A DNA stretch of 64,000 bases, taken from assembly GCF_030345715.1 (NCBI RefSeq), contig NZ_JAUASX010000003.1, forward strand, positions 62,001 through 126,000. Direction: 5' to 3'. Position 1 is the stretch's first letter, and each line of letters starts with the position of its first letter. Positions 53,638-61,241 of the stretch are shown one piece after another. The stretch is from Solimonas sp. SE-A11 (GTDB lineage Bacteria; Pseudomonadota; Gammaproteobacteria; Nevskiales; Nevskiaceae). Made by a program: the position numbers and the translations under genes. The notes below the pieces were generated by a model. It was not told where the DNA came from and searched no databases. It worked only from the letters and a program-made list of their open reading frames with translations.

Positions 53638-54288
53638 TCAGGCCGCGATGGCGCGTGCCGCCGGTTGGCCGCGGGCGGCGGTGACGCCACCGAGTGCCAT
53701 CAACAGGCTGACCCGCGTGGCTTCCTCGGCATTGGGCTCGCCGGTCAGCAACTGGCGGTTGATGAGGGACAGCAGCAGGCCGACGAGGCCCTGGGCCAGG
53801 GAGTTGCGGGTCTGGTCATCCAGGCCGGTAGCCGTGGCGAGTTCCTCGGCGATGGCCTGCTCCAAGTAGCTGTAGTAGGCCATGACCAGGCGGTCGGCGT
53901 TCTCGCTGACATCGTGGCCGTGGCGATACCAGGTCAGGAAACCGTCGCGGTCCTGCAGGGACTGCTGCAGGATGAAGCCGACGACGCTGCGCAGGGAGCT
54001 GGCGAGCTCGCGGCTGCGCTCAGCCTTGAGGCGAACCTTGAGGGCCTGCAGGCCTTCGCGAACCGGCTCGAAGTGGCCCTTGAGAACCGTCAGCAGGGCC
54101 TCTTCCTTGTCGGTGAAGTGGACATAGAAGGTGCCGACCGCGACGCCCGCCTCACGGGTCACGTCGCTGACCTGGGTGCGGCCGTAGCCCACTGCGGCGA
54201 AGCACTTGGCGGAAGCCCGCATCAACTGTGCACGTGTCTCCTCCGGAGCATGCTTGCGACGCTTCTTGGTTTCGATCGGCTGCAGCAT
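53638..54288 (-). CDS. TetR/AcrR family transcriptional regulator
   Basis: 216-aa TetR regulator. N-terminal helix-turn-helix (about 15-65): RAQLMRASAKCFAAVGYGRTQVSDVTREAGVAVGTFYVHFTDKEE split over two helices. The larger C-terminal ligand domain is all-helical and Leu/Ala-rich. Dyads just upstream suggest autoregulation. It lies about 670 bases from the start of the synthase operon on the same strand, with a terminator between, so it is transcribed separately but may control that operon or nearby lipid genes. Confidence 0.88.
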   Translation of the reverse strand: MLQPIETKKRRKHAPEETRAQLMRASAKCFAAVGYGRTQVSDVTREAGVAVGTFYVHFTDKEEALLTVLKGHFEPVREGLQALKVRLKAERSRELASSLRSVVGFILQQSLQDRDGFLTWYRHGHDVSENADRLVMAYYSYLEQAIAEELATATGLDDQTRNSLAQGLVGLLLSLINRQLLTGEPNAEEATRVSLLMALGGVTAARGQPAARAIAA

Positions 54289-54319
54289 CAGAAAACCCCC
54301 TTCAAGGTCAGATCATGAC

Positions 54320-54367
54320 GACTGAGTCAGTATATCAAGCGACCCCCTAAAAATGACTCGTTAGTCA
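54320..54367. promoter_or_regulatory. two operator-like dyads upstream of tetR
   Basis: ACTGA-G-TCAGT (54321-54331) and TGACT-CGTT-AGTCA (54354-54367) are perfect dyads sharing the TGACT/AGTCA half-site, centred about 35 bases apart between tetR and the divergent DUF4124 gene. This is the usual layout of TetR-family operators. Confidence 0.6.
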
Positions 54368-54480
54368 GATTTTCCCAGCCTAGCGTTCAATTCCAGCAGC
54401 CACGCGGCCGGGAAATGGTGCGAACTGCACGATTCCCGGTGCGGCGCTAGACTTCGCGAGTTGTCCCGCGGAAGCATTCC

Positions 54481-55098
54481 ATGCGTCTTTTCGCCATATC
54501 ATCCGTTGTCCTGATGGGCTTGGTCTGCACGGCCGTCCAGGCCCAATCGGCCTATCGCTGCAACACCCCGGACGGCACGGTGTTCCAGGACCGTCCCTGC
54601 AGCAGCGGGGCATCGGTGCGAGTCCACAAGGCGGCTCCGCCGCCGGCCCCGGCCGCCGAGGAGGCGCCCCGCGCCCAAACCCAGCAGGAATTGCAGCTAC
54701 AACTCCTGCAGTTGCAGACCCAGCAGAAGATCCTGGAGCAGGAGCGCCTGGCGGCCGAGGGGCCGGGCTCGGCCACGCCGCCGGCGCGGCCGCCTGCCAA
54801 GACCGGGCAGCAGAACATGGAGGAATACCTGGATGCGCGGGATCGCCAGCGCGAGCAGCTGCGCTCGGAGCAGCGCAGGGCTTTCGACGGCGAAGATGCC
54901 CGTACGGCGCCCGGCAGCGCCCTGGCCCGGGTCGATAACCGGCTGCGAGACCTGCGGATGCGGCGCGACAGCATGGCGGCCACGCCGCAGGAGCGGAGAC
55001 GCGCGTCCTACCAGGAGGAACGCCTGCTGCGGCTGCGCCCCCGGATTGCGGAAGGAAGCTCCCGGGCCATGCAGGAAGCGGAAGACTACATGTACTGA
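54481..55098 (+). CDS. DUF4124 domain-containing secreted protein
   Basis: 205-aa protein with a signal peptide (LMGLVCTAVQA) and an N-terminal DUF4124 segment (YRCNTPDGTVFQDRPC). The rest is a Gln/Glu/Arg-rich likely coiled coil (QTQQELQLQLLQLQTQQK; DNRLRDLRMRRDS). Third DUF4124 protein in the window, with a different C-terminal part from the other two. Divergent from tetR. Function unknown. Confidence 0.7.
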   Translation: MRLFAISSVVLMGLVCTAVQAQSAYRCNTPDGTVFQDRPCSSGASVRVHKAAPPPAPAAEEAPRAQTQQELQLQLLQLQTQQKILEQERLAAEGPGSATPPARPPAKTGQQNMEEYLDARDRQREQLRSEQRRAFDGEDARTAPGSALARVDNRLRDLRMRRDSMAATPQERRRASYQEERLLRLRPRIAEGSSRAMQEAEDYMY

Positions 55099-55112
55099 CG
55101 CACCCGGACGGC

Positions 55113-55949
55113 TCAGCCGCCCTGGTCCGAGCGTAGCTTCTCCTGGGCTTTTTCCAGGCGGCGCTTGTAGAACTCGGCGAACAGCTTGAGCGCCGGGCCC
55201 GGCACCGCCGAGGTGGCCAGCAGGAAGCCGGTGGCCAGCGGGGTGGTGCGGCGTGCCGGGCGGCGCGCGATGGCGTCCAGGATCCAGCCGGCGGCGTCCG
55301 CCACTTCCATCTGCGGCAGGTACTTGTAGACCTTGGTCGGCTCGGTCATGGCCGTCTTGACCAGGGGGTAGTTGATCGTGGTGGCGTCGATGCCATGCTC
55401 GGCCAGCTCGATGCGCATGGAGCGGGTGAAGGCGTCCAGGGCGGCCTTGCTGGCCAGGTAGGCGGCAAAGCGCGGCGTGCTCATCAGGGCCGCCACGCTG
55501 GACACGTTGACGACGTGGCCATGGCCCTGCTGGCGGAAGCGCGGCAGCAGGTTCAACGTCATGCGCACGGCGGCGAAGTAGTTGATCTGCATGGTCCGCT
55601 CGAAGTCGTGCATGCGCCCGACCGACTCGATCAGCGGGCGGCGGATCGAGCGCCCGGCGTTGTTGACCAGCACGTCGATGCGCTCGTGCTCGGCCATCAG
55701 CTTCTCGCAGCAGGCGTCCACCGACTTCGGGTCCGCCAGGTCGGTGGGGTAGATGTGCGCCTCGCCGCCCTCGGCCTGGATTTCGGCCTGCACCGCGCGC
55801 AGTTCCTCCTCGCGGCGGGCGATCAGGCAGACCACGGCGTCACGGCGGGCCAGTTGACGGGCGGCCTCCGCGCCGATGCCGCTGGAGGCGCCGGTGATGA
55901 CGACGGTCTTGCCGATGAAGCTTTGAATGGGAGAGGTGGCGGCGCTCAT
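55113..55949 (-). CDS. SDR family oxidoreductase
   Basis: 278-aa short-chain dehydrogenase. Cofactor motif [14 protein letters not shown], catalytic Ser in [11 protein letters not shown] and the YLASKAAL Tyr-Lys pair. The C-terminus ([17 protein letters not shown]) is longer than usual and amphipathic, as in SDRs acting on acyl or steroid substrates at membranes. Start 55949 is chosen over upstream ATGs because it places the Rossmann fold at a normal distance. A perfect 14-bp palindrome lies about 60 bases upstream. Confidence 0.87.
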   Translation of the reverse strand: MSAATSPIQSFIGKTVVITGASSGIGAEAARQLARRDAVVCLIARREEELRAVQAEIQAEGGEAHIYPTDLADPKSVDACCEKLMAEHERIDVLVNNAGRSIRRPLIESVGRMHDFERTMQINYFAAVRMTLNLLPRFRQQGHGHVVNVSSVAALMSTPRFAAYLASKAALDAFTRSMRIELAEHGIDATTINYPLVKTAMTEPTKVYKYLPQMEVADAAGWILDAIARRPARRTTPLATGFLLATSAVPGPALKLFAEFYKRRLEKAQEKLRSDQGG

Positions 55950-56011
55950 GACGGCTGAAATCCCTGTGGAAACGCTGAAAACATAGTGCAGACCTGACTT
56001 GTACGGCATGT

Positions 56012-56025
56012 CCCTGACGTCAGGG
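56012..56025. promoter_or_regulatory. palindromic operator candidate before the SDR gene
   Basis: Perfect palindrome CCCTGACGTCAGGG, about 62 bases upstream of the SDR start at 55949. It contains TGACGTCA, the symmetric core bound by several regulators. A further 7-bp stem GCACGGC/GCCGTGC (56036-56059) lies nearby. Confidence 0.4.
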
Positions 56026-56164
56026 GTCGCTGTCCGCACGGCACTGGTCAAGGCCGTGCCGACGCCAGCCCTCAGGGGCGGCCGGGCGGCGGGCGGGGAT
56101 TCTAAGGCCGAAGCGTGACGGCCGGGTTGGTAGATTCATCCCGGCCAGCCGCTGGTGGCCCACT

Positions 56165-57253
56165 CTACGGCAGGTGCGGCCGGGCCAGGTATTCTTCGGA
56201 CTGCATCTCCGTGAGCCGGCTCTGGGTGCGCTGGAACTCGAACTTCAGCTTCTCGCCGGCATACAGCTCCGCCTGGGGCACCTCGGCGGCGATGATCAGC
56301 TTGACCGCGCGGTCGTAGAACTCGTCCACCAGGTTGATGAAGCGTCGGGCGGCGTCCTCGTGAAACACGGTCAGCTTCGGGACACGCGACAGCAGCACGG
56401 CGTGGTGGGTGCGGGCCAGCTCGATGTAGTCGGCGGCGCCCCGCGGCCCTTCGCAGAGTGCGGCGAAGTCGAACCAGGCGACGCCGTCGGCCAGGCGCCG
56501 GGCGTGGATGGTGCGGCCATGCACCTGCATGTCCACGTCCTTGCGGCACTTGTCCGGCGCCAGTTCGTCGAACCAGCACTTGAGGTTGGCCTCGGCGGCG
56601 ACGTCGCAGGGGTGGTGGTAGATCTCGGCGTGGGTCAGCGTGCGCAGGCGGTAGTCGATGCCGCCGTCCACGTTCAGTACGCCGACATGGCGCTTGAGGA
56701 TGTCGATGAAGGGCAGGAAGTTGGCGCGCTGCAGGCCGTTCTCGTAGAGCCGCTCGGGCGGGATGTTGCTGGTGGCCACCAGCGTCACGCCGGCCTCGAA
56801 CAATGATTCGAACAGGCGGCCCAGGATCATCGCGTCGGCGATGTCGGACACGTAGAACTCGTCGAAGCACAGCACCCGCGTTTCCTCGGCCAGTTCGGCG
56901 GCCACCAGCTTCAGGGGGTCCTGCTCGTTGGGATACTTGCGGCGCCGCTCATGCACCTCGAGCATGAAGCGGTGGAAGTGCGTGCGACGCTTGCCGCTGA
57001 ACGGCAGCGAGTCGAAGAACGCATCCATCAGGTAGGTCTTGCCGCGGCCGACGCCGCCCCAGAAGTACAGGCCCGGGACGGCGGTCCAGCGCTTCCTCGA
57101 CAGGCCGAAGCGGCGCTTGGGCGGATTGGCGACCAGGGTCTCGTAGACGGACTGCAGGGCGTCTACGGCCTGCGCCTGGGAGGCGTCGCGGCTGAAGTCT
57201 GCGCGCTGCAGGTCGCGGTCGTAGCGCTGGCGGGGGTTGAGGGGCTTCGTCAC
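56165..57253 (-). CDS. zapE: cell division ATPase ZapE (AFG1-like)
   Basis: 362-aa AAA-type ATPase of the AFG1/ZapE family, which modulates Z-ring assembly. Walker A GGVGRGKTYLMD near residue 70, Walker B LCFDEFYVSDIADA, sensor ATSNIPPERLYENGLQR and the family signature THFHRFMLEVH. Full length. Start GTG 57253 is preferred to TTG 57259, since the latter begins one base after the previous stop. Third gene of a minus-strand series plsC-like, aldonolactone-oxidase-like, zapE. Confidence 0.92.
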   Translation of the reverse strand: MTKPLNPRQRYDRDLQRADFSRDASQAQAVDALQSVYETLVANPPKRRFGLSRKRWTAVPGLYFWGGVGRGKTYLMDAFFDSLPFSGKRRTHFHRFMLEVHERRRKYPNEQDPLKLVAAELAEETRVLCFDEFYVSDIADAMILGRLFESLFEAGVTLVATSNIPPERLYENGLQRANFLPFIDILKRHVGVLNVDGGIDYRLRTLTHAEIYHHPCDVAAEANLKCWFDELAPDKCRKDVDMQVHGRTIHARRLADGVAWFDFAALCEGPRGAADYIELARTHHAVLLSRVPKLTVFHEDAARRFINLVDEFYDRAVKLIIAAEVPQAELYAGEKLKFEFQRTQSRLTEMQSEEYLARPHLP

Positions 57254-57260
57254 GGGCAAG

Positions 57261-58577
57261 CTACCGGCGCTGGATGTCGAACAGGTCCGCCAGATGCGGG
57301 TTCAGGAACAGGCCGCGCGGATCCATCTCCTGGCGCAGCTGCCGGAAGTCGTCGAAGCGCGGGTACAGGGTGCGCAGTTCATGCGCGGTCTTGTCGTGCT
57401 GCTTGCCCCAGTGCGGGCGGCCGTCGTTGCGGTCGAAGATGTCGGTGACCGCGGCGAAGTAATCCTCGTAGGGCATGCCGCGGTACATGTGCACGGCAAT
57501 GTAGGCCGACTCGCGCTGGTAGCTGGGCGACAGCCACAGCGAGTCGGCCTTGACGAAGCTGATGTGCAGCGGGAAATGCACGCGGAAGCGCAACGCGCTG
57601 ATCAGCCGGTCGATTTGGCGCAGCGCCATCGGCAGGCGATCCAGCGGGATGCTGTACTCGGCCTGGTGGTAGCGCAGCAGGCGGCGCGTGGCGAGACCCT
57701 GGTGCGCGTCGCGGACGCTCTGCGAGGTCGGCATGCGCTGCGAGGCGAAGCGGCTGATGCGCTCGCTGAGCGAGGGCACGCGGCGCGCGGCTTCCGACAG
57801 CGCCCACATCAGGCCGTTCTCCACCGCCAGGTCGCTGGCCAGCTTGGCCGGCTGCCACAGGGTGGCCGGACGGCGCGTGCTGTCCATGCACTTGATCTGG
57901 GCGGTCTCGCTGTAGGGGAACCAGAAGAACTCGAAATTGCGGTAGCCGTGCAGGTACTCGTCCAGACGCACCAGCGTTTCTTCCAGCGGGGCCTGGAAGG
58001 TTTGGCAGTGCAGGCGGTAGGCGTCTACGCACTGCAGTTCCACGTGCGTGATCACACCCAGCGCTCCCAGCGACAGCGCCGCGGCATCCAGCAGTTCGCC
58101 GCTGGCGTCGCGCGTGAGGGTCTTGACCGTGCCGTCGGCCACCACCAGCTTGAGGCCGGTGACCTGCGAGGACAGGCTGCCGAACGAGAGTCCCGAGCCG
58201 TGGGTGCCGGTGCTGATGGCGCCGGCCACGGTCTGCGCGTCGATGTCGCCGAGGCATTCCAGCGCCAGGCCGCGCTCGAACAGCAGGCTGCCCAGTTCCT
58301 TCAGGGTGGTGCCGGCACGTACCCAGACGCGGCGGCGCTCCAGGTCGGCGGCCTCGATGCCGGTGAAATCGTCCAGCGACATCTGGTTCTCATCGCTGTA
58401 GCACAGCGGCGAGAAGGAGTGGCCGCTGCCGATGACGCGCAGGCGCTCGCCCTCTTCGGCACAGCGCAGGACCTCGGACTGGATTTCCTCGATGCCAAGC
58501 GGGCGGCTGCGGTGGTGCGGCTCGCAGCTTACGGAGCCGGACCAGTTCTGCCAGCGGTAGGTTCGTTTCAGCGCCAT
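57261..58577 (-). CDS. FAD-binding D-arabinono-1,4-lactone oxidase-like protein
   Basis: 438-aa flavoprotein of the VAO/PCMH fold with an aldonolactone-oxidase C-terminal domain. RVIGSGHSFSPL, GDIDAQTVAGAISTGTHGSG and SLGALGVITHVEL form the FAD-binding PCMH domain (about 15-190). The C-terminal domain ends with the conserved GRPHWGKQHD motif near residue 390 and DPRGLFLNPHL. Bacterial relatives oxidise L-gulono-, D-arabinono- or xylitol-type substrates. It precedes zapE with eight bases between. Substrate not predictable. Confidence 0.87.
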   Translation of the reverse strand: MALKRTYRWQNWSGSVSCEPHHRSRPLGIEEIQSEVLRCAEEGERLRVIGSGHSFSPLCYSDENQMSLDDFTGIEAADLERRRVWVRAGTTLKELGSLLFERGLALECLGDIDAQTVAGAISTGTHGSGLSFGSLSSQVTGLKLVVADGTVKTLTRDASGELLDAAALSLGALGVITHVELQCVDAYRLHCQTFQAPLEETLVRLDEYLHGYRNFEFFWFPYSETAQIKCMDSTRRPATLWQPAKLASDLAVENGLMWALSEAARRVPSLSERISRFASQRMPTSQSVRDAHQGLATRRLLRYHQAEYSIPLDRLPMALRQIDRLISALRFRVHFPLHISFVKADSLWLSPSYQRESAYIAVHMYRGMPYEDYFAAVTDIFDRNDGRPHWGKQHDKTAHELRTLYPRFDDFRQLRQEMDPRGLFLNPHLADLFDIQRR

Positions 58578-58647
58578 CGGTTCTGGGGGGAGGCGAGGGC
58601 CGGGTCGCGCAGGGCGCGGGCGGGGCGCAAGGATAGCGGATCGCTGC

Positions 58648-59418
58648 TCAGATCGCCGCCTCGGAGGCGGCGTCGCCCGGGGGCTCTGCCGGGGCATGGG
58701 CGGGGGCGCTGTCGGGTTCGCGGCACAGCCGCAGGACCACGGCGCGGGCCTTGTCGCGCAGCTGCTGGGCGGCCTGGGCCGAGCCGTCCGGCTGGATCGG
58801 CGCTTCCAGCTCGACCATCACGGGATTCCAGCGGGGCAGCCGGTTGCCACCGCCATAGAGCCGGCGGGTGCCGCGGATGCCGGCCGGGACCACCGGTACG
58901 CCGGCACGGGCGGCGATCATGAAGGCGCCGTTCTTGAAGGGCAGCAGGCCAGGGGGCGCCTTGAAGGTGCCCTCCGGGAAGATCACGAAGCTTTCGCCCT
59001 CGGCCATGCGCCGGATCAGGGTGCGAGTCAGGGCCGCGGCGCTGCGGGCATTGCCGCGATTGACGAACTCCACGCCCATGCGCTTCAGCGTCCAGCCGGC
59101 GAGCGGCCAGCTGGCGGCGCCGTCCTGCACCATGAAAGTGAAGCGGCGGGGCAGGGCGGCGGTCAGCACCAGGCCGTCGAGATAGCTGGCGTGGTTGCAG
59201 ACCACCAGCGCCGGGGTGGCCGGCAGGTGCCGGCGCCCCTGCACGAACAGCGGTACGCCAATGCAGCCCAGCAGCAGGCGCACGCCAAAGCGGCCGACCT
59301 CGCGCCGCAGGGCGGCGCCGGGGGTGGCGATCACGGTCAGGCAGACCAGCGGCAGTACCAGCATGAAGACCAGGAAGGCCAGCGGCGGGTAGACCAGGTC
59401 GAGGAGTCGTCGGAGCAT
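58648..59418 (-). CDS. 1-acylglycerol-3-phosphate O-acyltransferase family protein
   Basis: 256-aa PlsC-family acyltransferase. Two N-terminal hydrophobic segments (PPLAFLVFMLVLPLVCLTVIA) anchor it to the inner membrane. Catalytic motif NHASYLD (HX4D) and substrate motif FPEGTF are intact, with GVPVVPAGI as the last family motif. It adds a second acyl chain to lysophosphatidate or transfers acyl groups to a related acceptor. Its ATG at 59416-59418 overlaps the plus-strand frame of xerD. Confidence 0.9.
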   Translation of the reverse strand: MLRRLLDLVYPPLAFLVFMLVLPLVCLTVIATPGAALRREVGRFGVRLLLGCIGVPLFVQGRRHLPATPALVVCNHASYLDGLVLTAALPRRFTFMVQDGAASWPLAGWTLKRMGVEFVNRGNARSAAALTRTLIRRMAEGESFVIFPEGTFKAPPGLLPFKNGAFMIAARAGVPVVPAGIRGTRRLYGGGNRLPRWNPVMVELEAPIQPDGSAQAAQQLRDKARAVVLRLCREPDSAPAHAPAEPPGDAASEAAI

Positions 59419-59437
59419 GGGCGGCTATTATAGAAGG

Positions 59438-60364
59438 GTGAACGACGCCGACTTCGAACAGGGTCTCGCCGAGGCCGCCGGCTTCGAGGACGAGGCTGCC
59501 ATCGCCCGCTTCCTGGACCGGCTGTGGCTGGAGCGGGGGCTGTCCAGGAACACCCAGTCCAGCTACCGCTCGGACCTGGCCCTGTTTGCGCGCTGGCTGT
59601 TGCCGCGCGGCGGCGCGCTGACCGCCGCCGGGGAGGCCGACATCAAGGAATACATGGCGGAGCGGCGGCTCAAGGCGCGCTCGCAGGCGCGGCTGCTGTC
59701 GGCCCTGCGCCAGTTCTACCGCCATCTGCATGCCGACCGGCAGCGTCCGGACGACCCGACCGCGCGGCTGGAATCGCCCAAGCTGGGCCTGCGCCTGCCC
59801 AAGACCCTGGGCGAATCGGACGTGGAGAAGCTGCTGGAGGCGCCGGATGTGGAAACCGACCTGGGCCTGCGCGACCGCGCCATGCTGGAGCTGCTGTATG
59901 CCAGCGGCCTGCGCGTGTCGGAGCTGGTAGGGCTGCCGCTGCCGCGGGTGGATCTGCGACAGGGAGTGGTGCAGGTGCTGGGCAAGGGTGGCAAGGAGCG
60001 GCTGGTGCCGATGGGCGATCCGGCGATCGACTGGGTGGGGCGCTACGTCGACAGTGCCCGCAAGACACTCCAGGAGGGGCAGGCCAGTGACTGGCTATTC
60101 GTCACCCGCCGCGGCGGGCCGATGAGCCGGCAGAATTTCTGGATGCTGATCAAGCGCTACGCCGAGCAGGCCGGAATCCGAGCCAGCCTGTCGCCCCACG
60201 GCCTGCGCCACGCTTTTGCCACCCATTTGCTGGAACATGGGGCGGACCTGCGCATCCTGCAGTCCCTGCTGGGCCATGCGGACCTGTCCACCACCCAGAT
60301 CTACACCCACGTGGCCAAGGCGCGCCTGCGTGACCTGCATCGGACGCATCACCCGCGAGGTTGA
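59438..60364 (+). CDS. xerD: tyrosine recombinase XerD
   Basis: About 308-aa tyrosine recombinase that, with XerC, resolves chromosome dimers at dif under FtsK control. The catalytic residues are Arg159 (GLRVSELVG), Lys in GKGGKERLVPMG, His254-x-x-Arg257 (SPHGLRHAF), His280 and nucleophile Tyr289 (STTQIYTHV). The N-terminal core-binding domain is complete. The start is unclear: GTG 59438 gives a normal N-terminus but has no spaced ribosome site; ATG 59417 would overlap the divergent acyltransferase start. XerD versus XerC is decided by LPKTLGESDVEKLLEAP and the downstream dsbC, as in E. coli. Confidence 0.93.
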   Translation: MNDADFEQGLAEAAGFEDEAAIARFLDRLWLERGLSRNTQSSYRSDLALFARWLLPRGGALTAAGEADIKEYMAERRLKARSQARLLSALRQFYRHLHADRQRPDDPTARLESPKLGLRLPKTLGESDVEKLLEAPDVETDLGLRDRAMLELLYASGLRVSELVGLPLPRVDLRQGVVQVLGKGGKERLVPMGDPAIDWVGRYVDSARKTLQEGQASDWLFVTRRGGPMSRQNFWMLIKRYAEQAGIRASLSPHGLRHAFATHLLEHGADLRILQSLLGHADLSTTQIYTHVAKARLRDLHRTHHPRG

Positions 60365-60419
60365 ACGCCGCCGGGCGGTCTTTGTCATAATGCCCATACC
60401 CCCGCTGTCCGGACCCTCC

Positions 60420-61166
60420 ATGAAACATCTGCTCACTCTCCTCGCCAGCGCCCTGGTTCTCGGCGCCTGCACCGCCTGCGCCCAGGACACCCAGATCGAG
60501 CGCGTCCAGAAGGCCCTGGCGCAGTACATCCCCGAGATCAAGAAAGAAGACATTCGCCAGACCAGCGCCCCGGGCCTCTACGAGGTCCAGGCCGGCCCGG
60601 TCTACGCCTACGTCACCGCCGACGGCAAGTTCCTGGTGCAGGGCGACCTGATGAACATCGAGACCGGCGAGGAGATCACCGAGAACCGCCGCCGCGAGTT
60701 CCGCCTGACCCGCCTGGCCTCGTTGGGTCCGGACAGCACCATCGAGTTCGCGCCGGCCAAGCCGCGGCATGTCGTCACCGTGTTCACCGACATCGACTGC
60801 GGCTACTGCCGCAAGCTGCACTCCGAGATCGGGGAGTACAACGACGCCGGCATCGCGATCCGCTATGTGTTCTACCCGCGCGCCGGCCTGGGCTCGGATT
60901 CCTACCGCAAGGCGGAGGCGGTCTGGTGCTCGGCCGACCGCAAGGCAGCGTTGACCAATGCCAAGGCCGGTTCGCCGATGACCGGCGACCGTCATGACTG
61001 CGCCAACCCGGTGACGCGTGACTGGCAGCTGGGCCAGGAGCTGGGCCTGCGCGGCACGCCGATGATGATCCTGCCCGACGGCGAGGTGGTCAACGGCTAC
61101 GTGCCGGCGCAGCAGTTGGCGATGCGCCTGGACAACCCGCCGCGCCAGGACAGCCTGCCCAGGTAA
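60420..61166 (+). CDS. dsbC: thiol:disulfide interchange protein DsbC
   Basis: 248-aa periplasmic disulfide isomerase. N-terminal dimerisation domain (about 25-90), then a thioredoxin domain with CGYC (Cys127-Cys130) in FTDIDCGYCRKLH and the cis-Pro loop GTPMMILPDG. A second Cys pair is present in the catalytic domain. It reshuffles wrong disulfides and is kept reduced by DsbD. The signal peptide ends LVLGAC, which also fits a lipobox (Cys17), so it may be a lipoprotein. It follows xerD, as in E. coli. Confidence 0.93.
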   Translation: MKHLLTLLASALVLGACTACAQDTQIERVQKALAQYIPEIKKEDIRQTSAPGLYEVQAGPVYAYVTADGKFLVQGDLMNIETGEEITENRRREFRLTRLASLGPDSTIEFAPAKPRHVVTVFTDIDCGYCRKLHSEIGEYNDAGIAIRYVFYPRAGLGSDSYRKAEAVWCSADRKAALTNAKAGSPMTGDRHDCANPVTRDWQLGQELGLRGTPMMILPDGEVVNGYVPAQQLAMRLDNPPRQDSLPR

Positions 61167-61187
61167 GCCGACGCGAGTCGATGGAAA

Positions 61188-61209
61188 GGCCCGCCTCGGC
61201 GGGCTTTTT
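61188..61209 (+). terminator. terminator after dsbC
   Basis: Stem GCCCGCC/GGCGGGC with a TC turn followed by TTTTT, 22 bases after the dsbC stop. Confidence 0.82.
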
Positions 61210-61241
61210 CGTTGGCGCGCCAAGGCATACTTCCGCCACCC

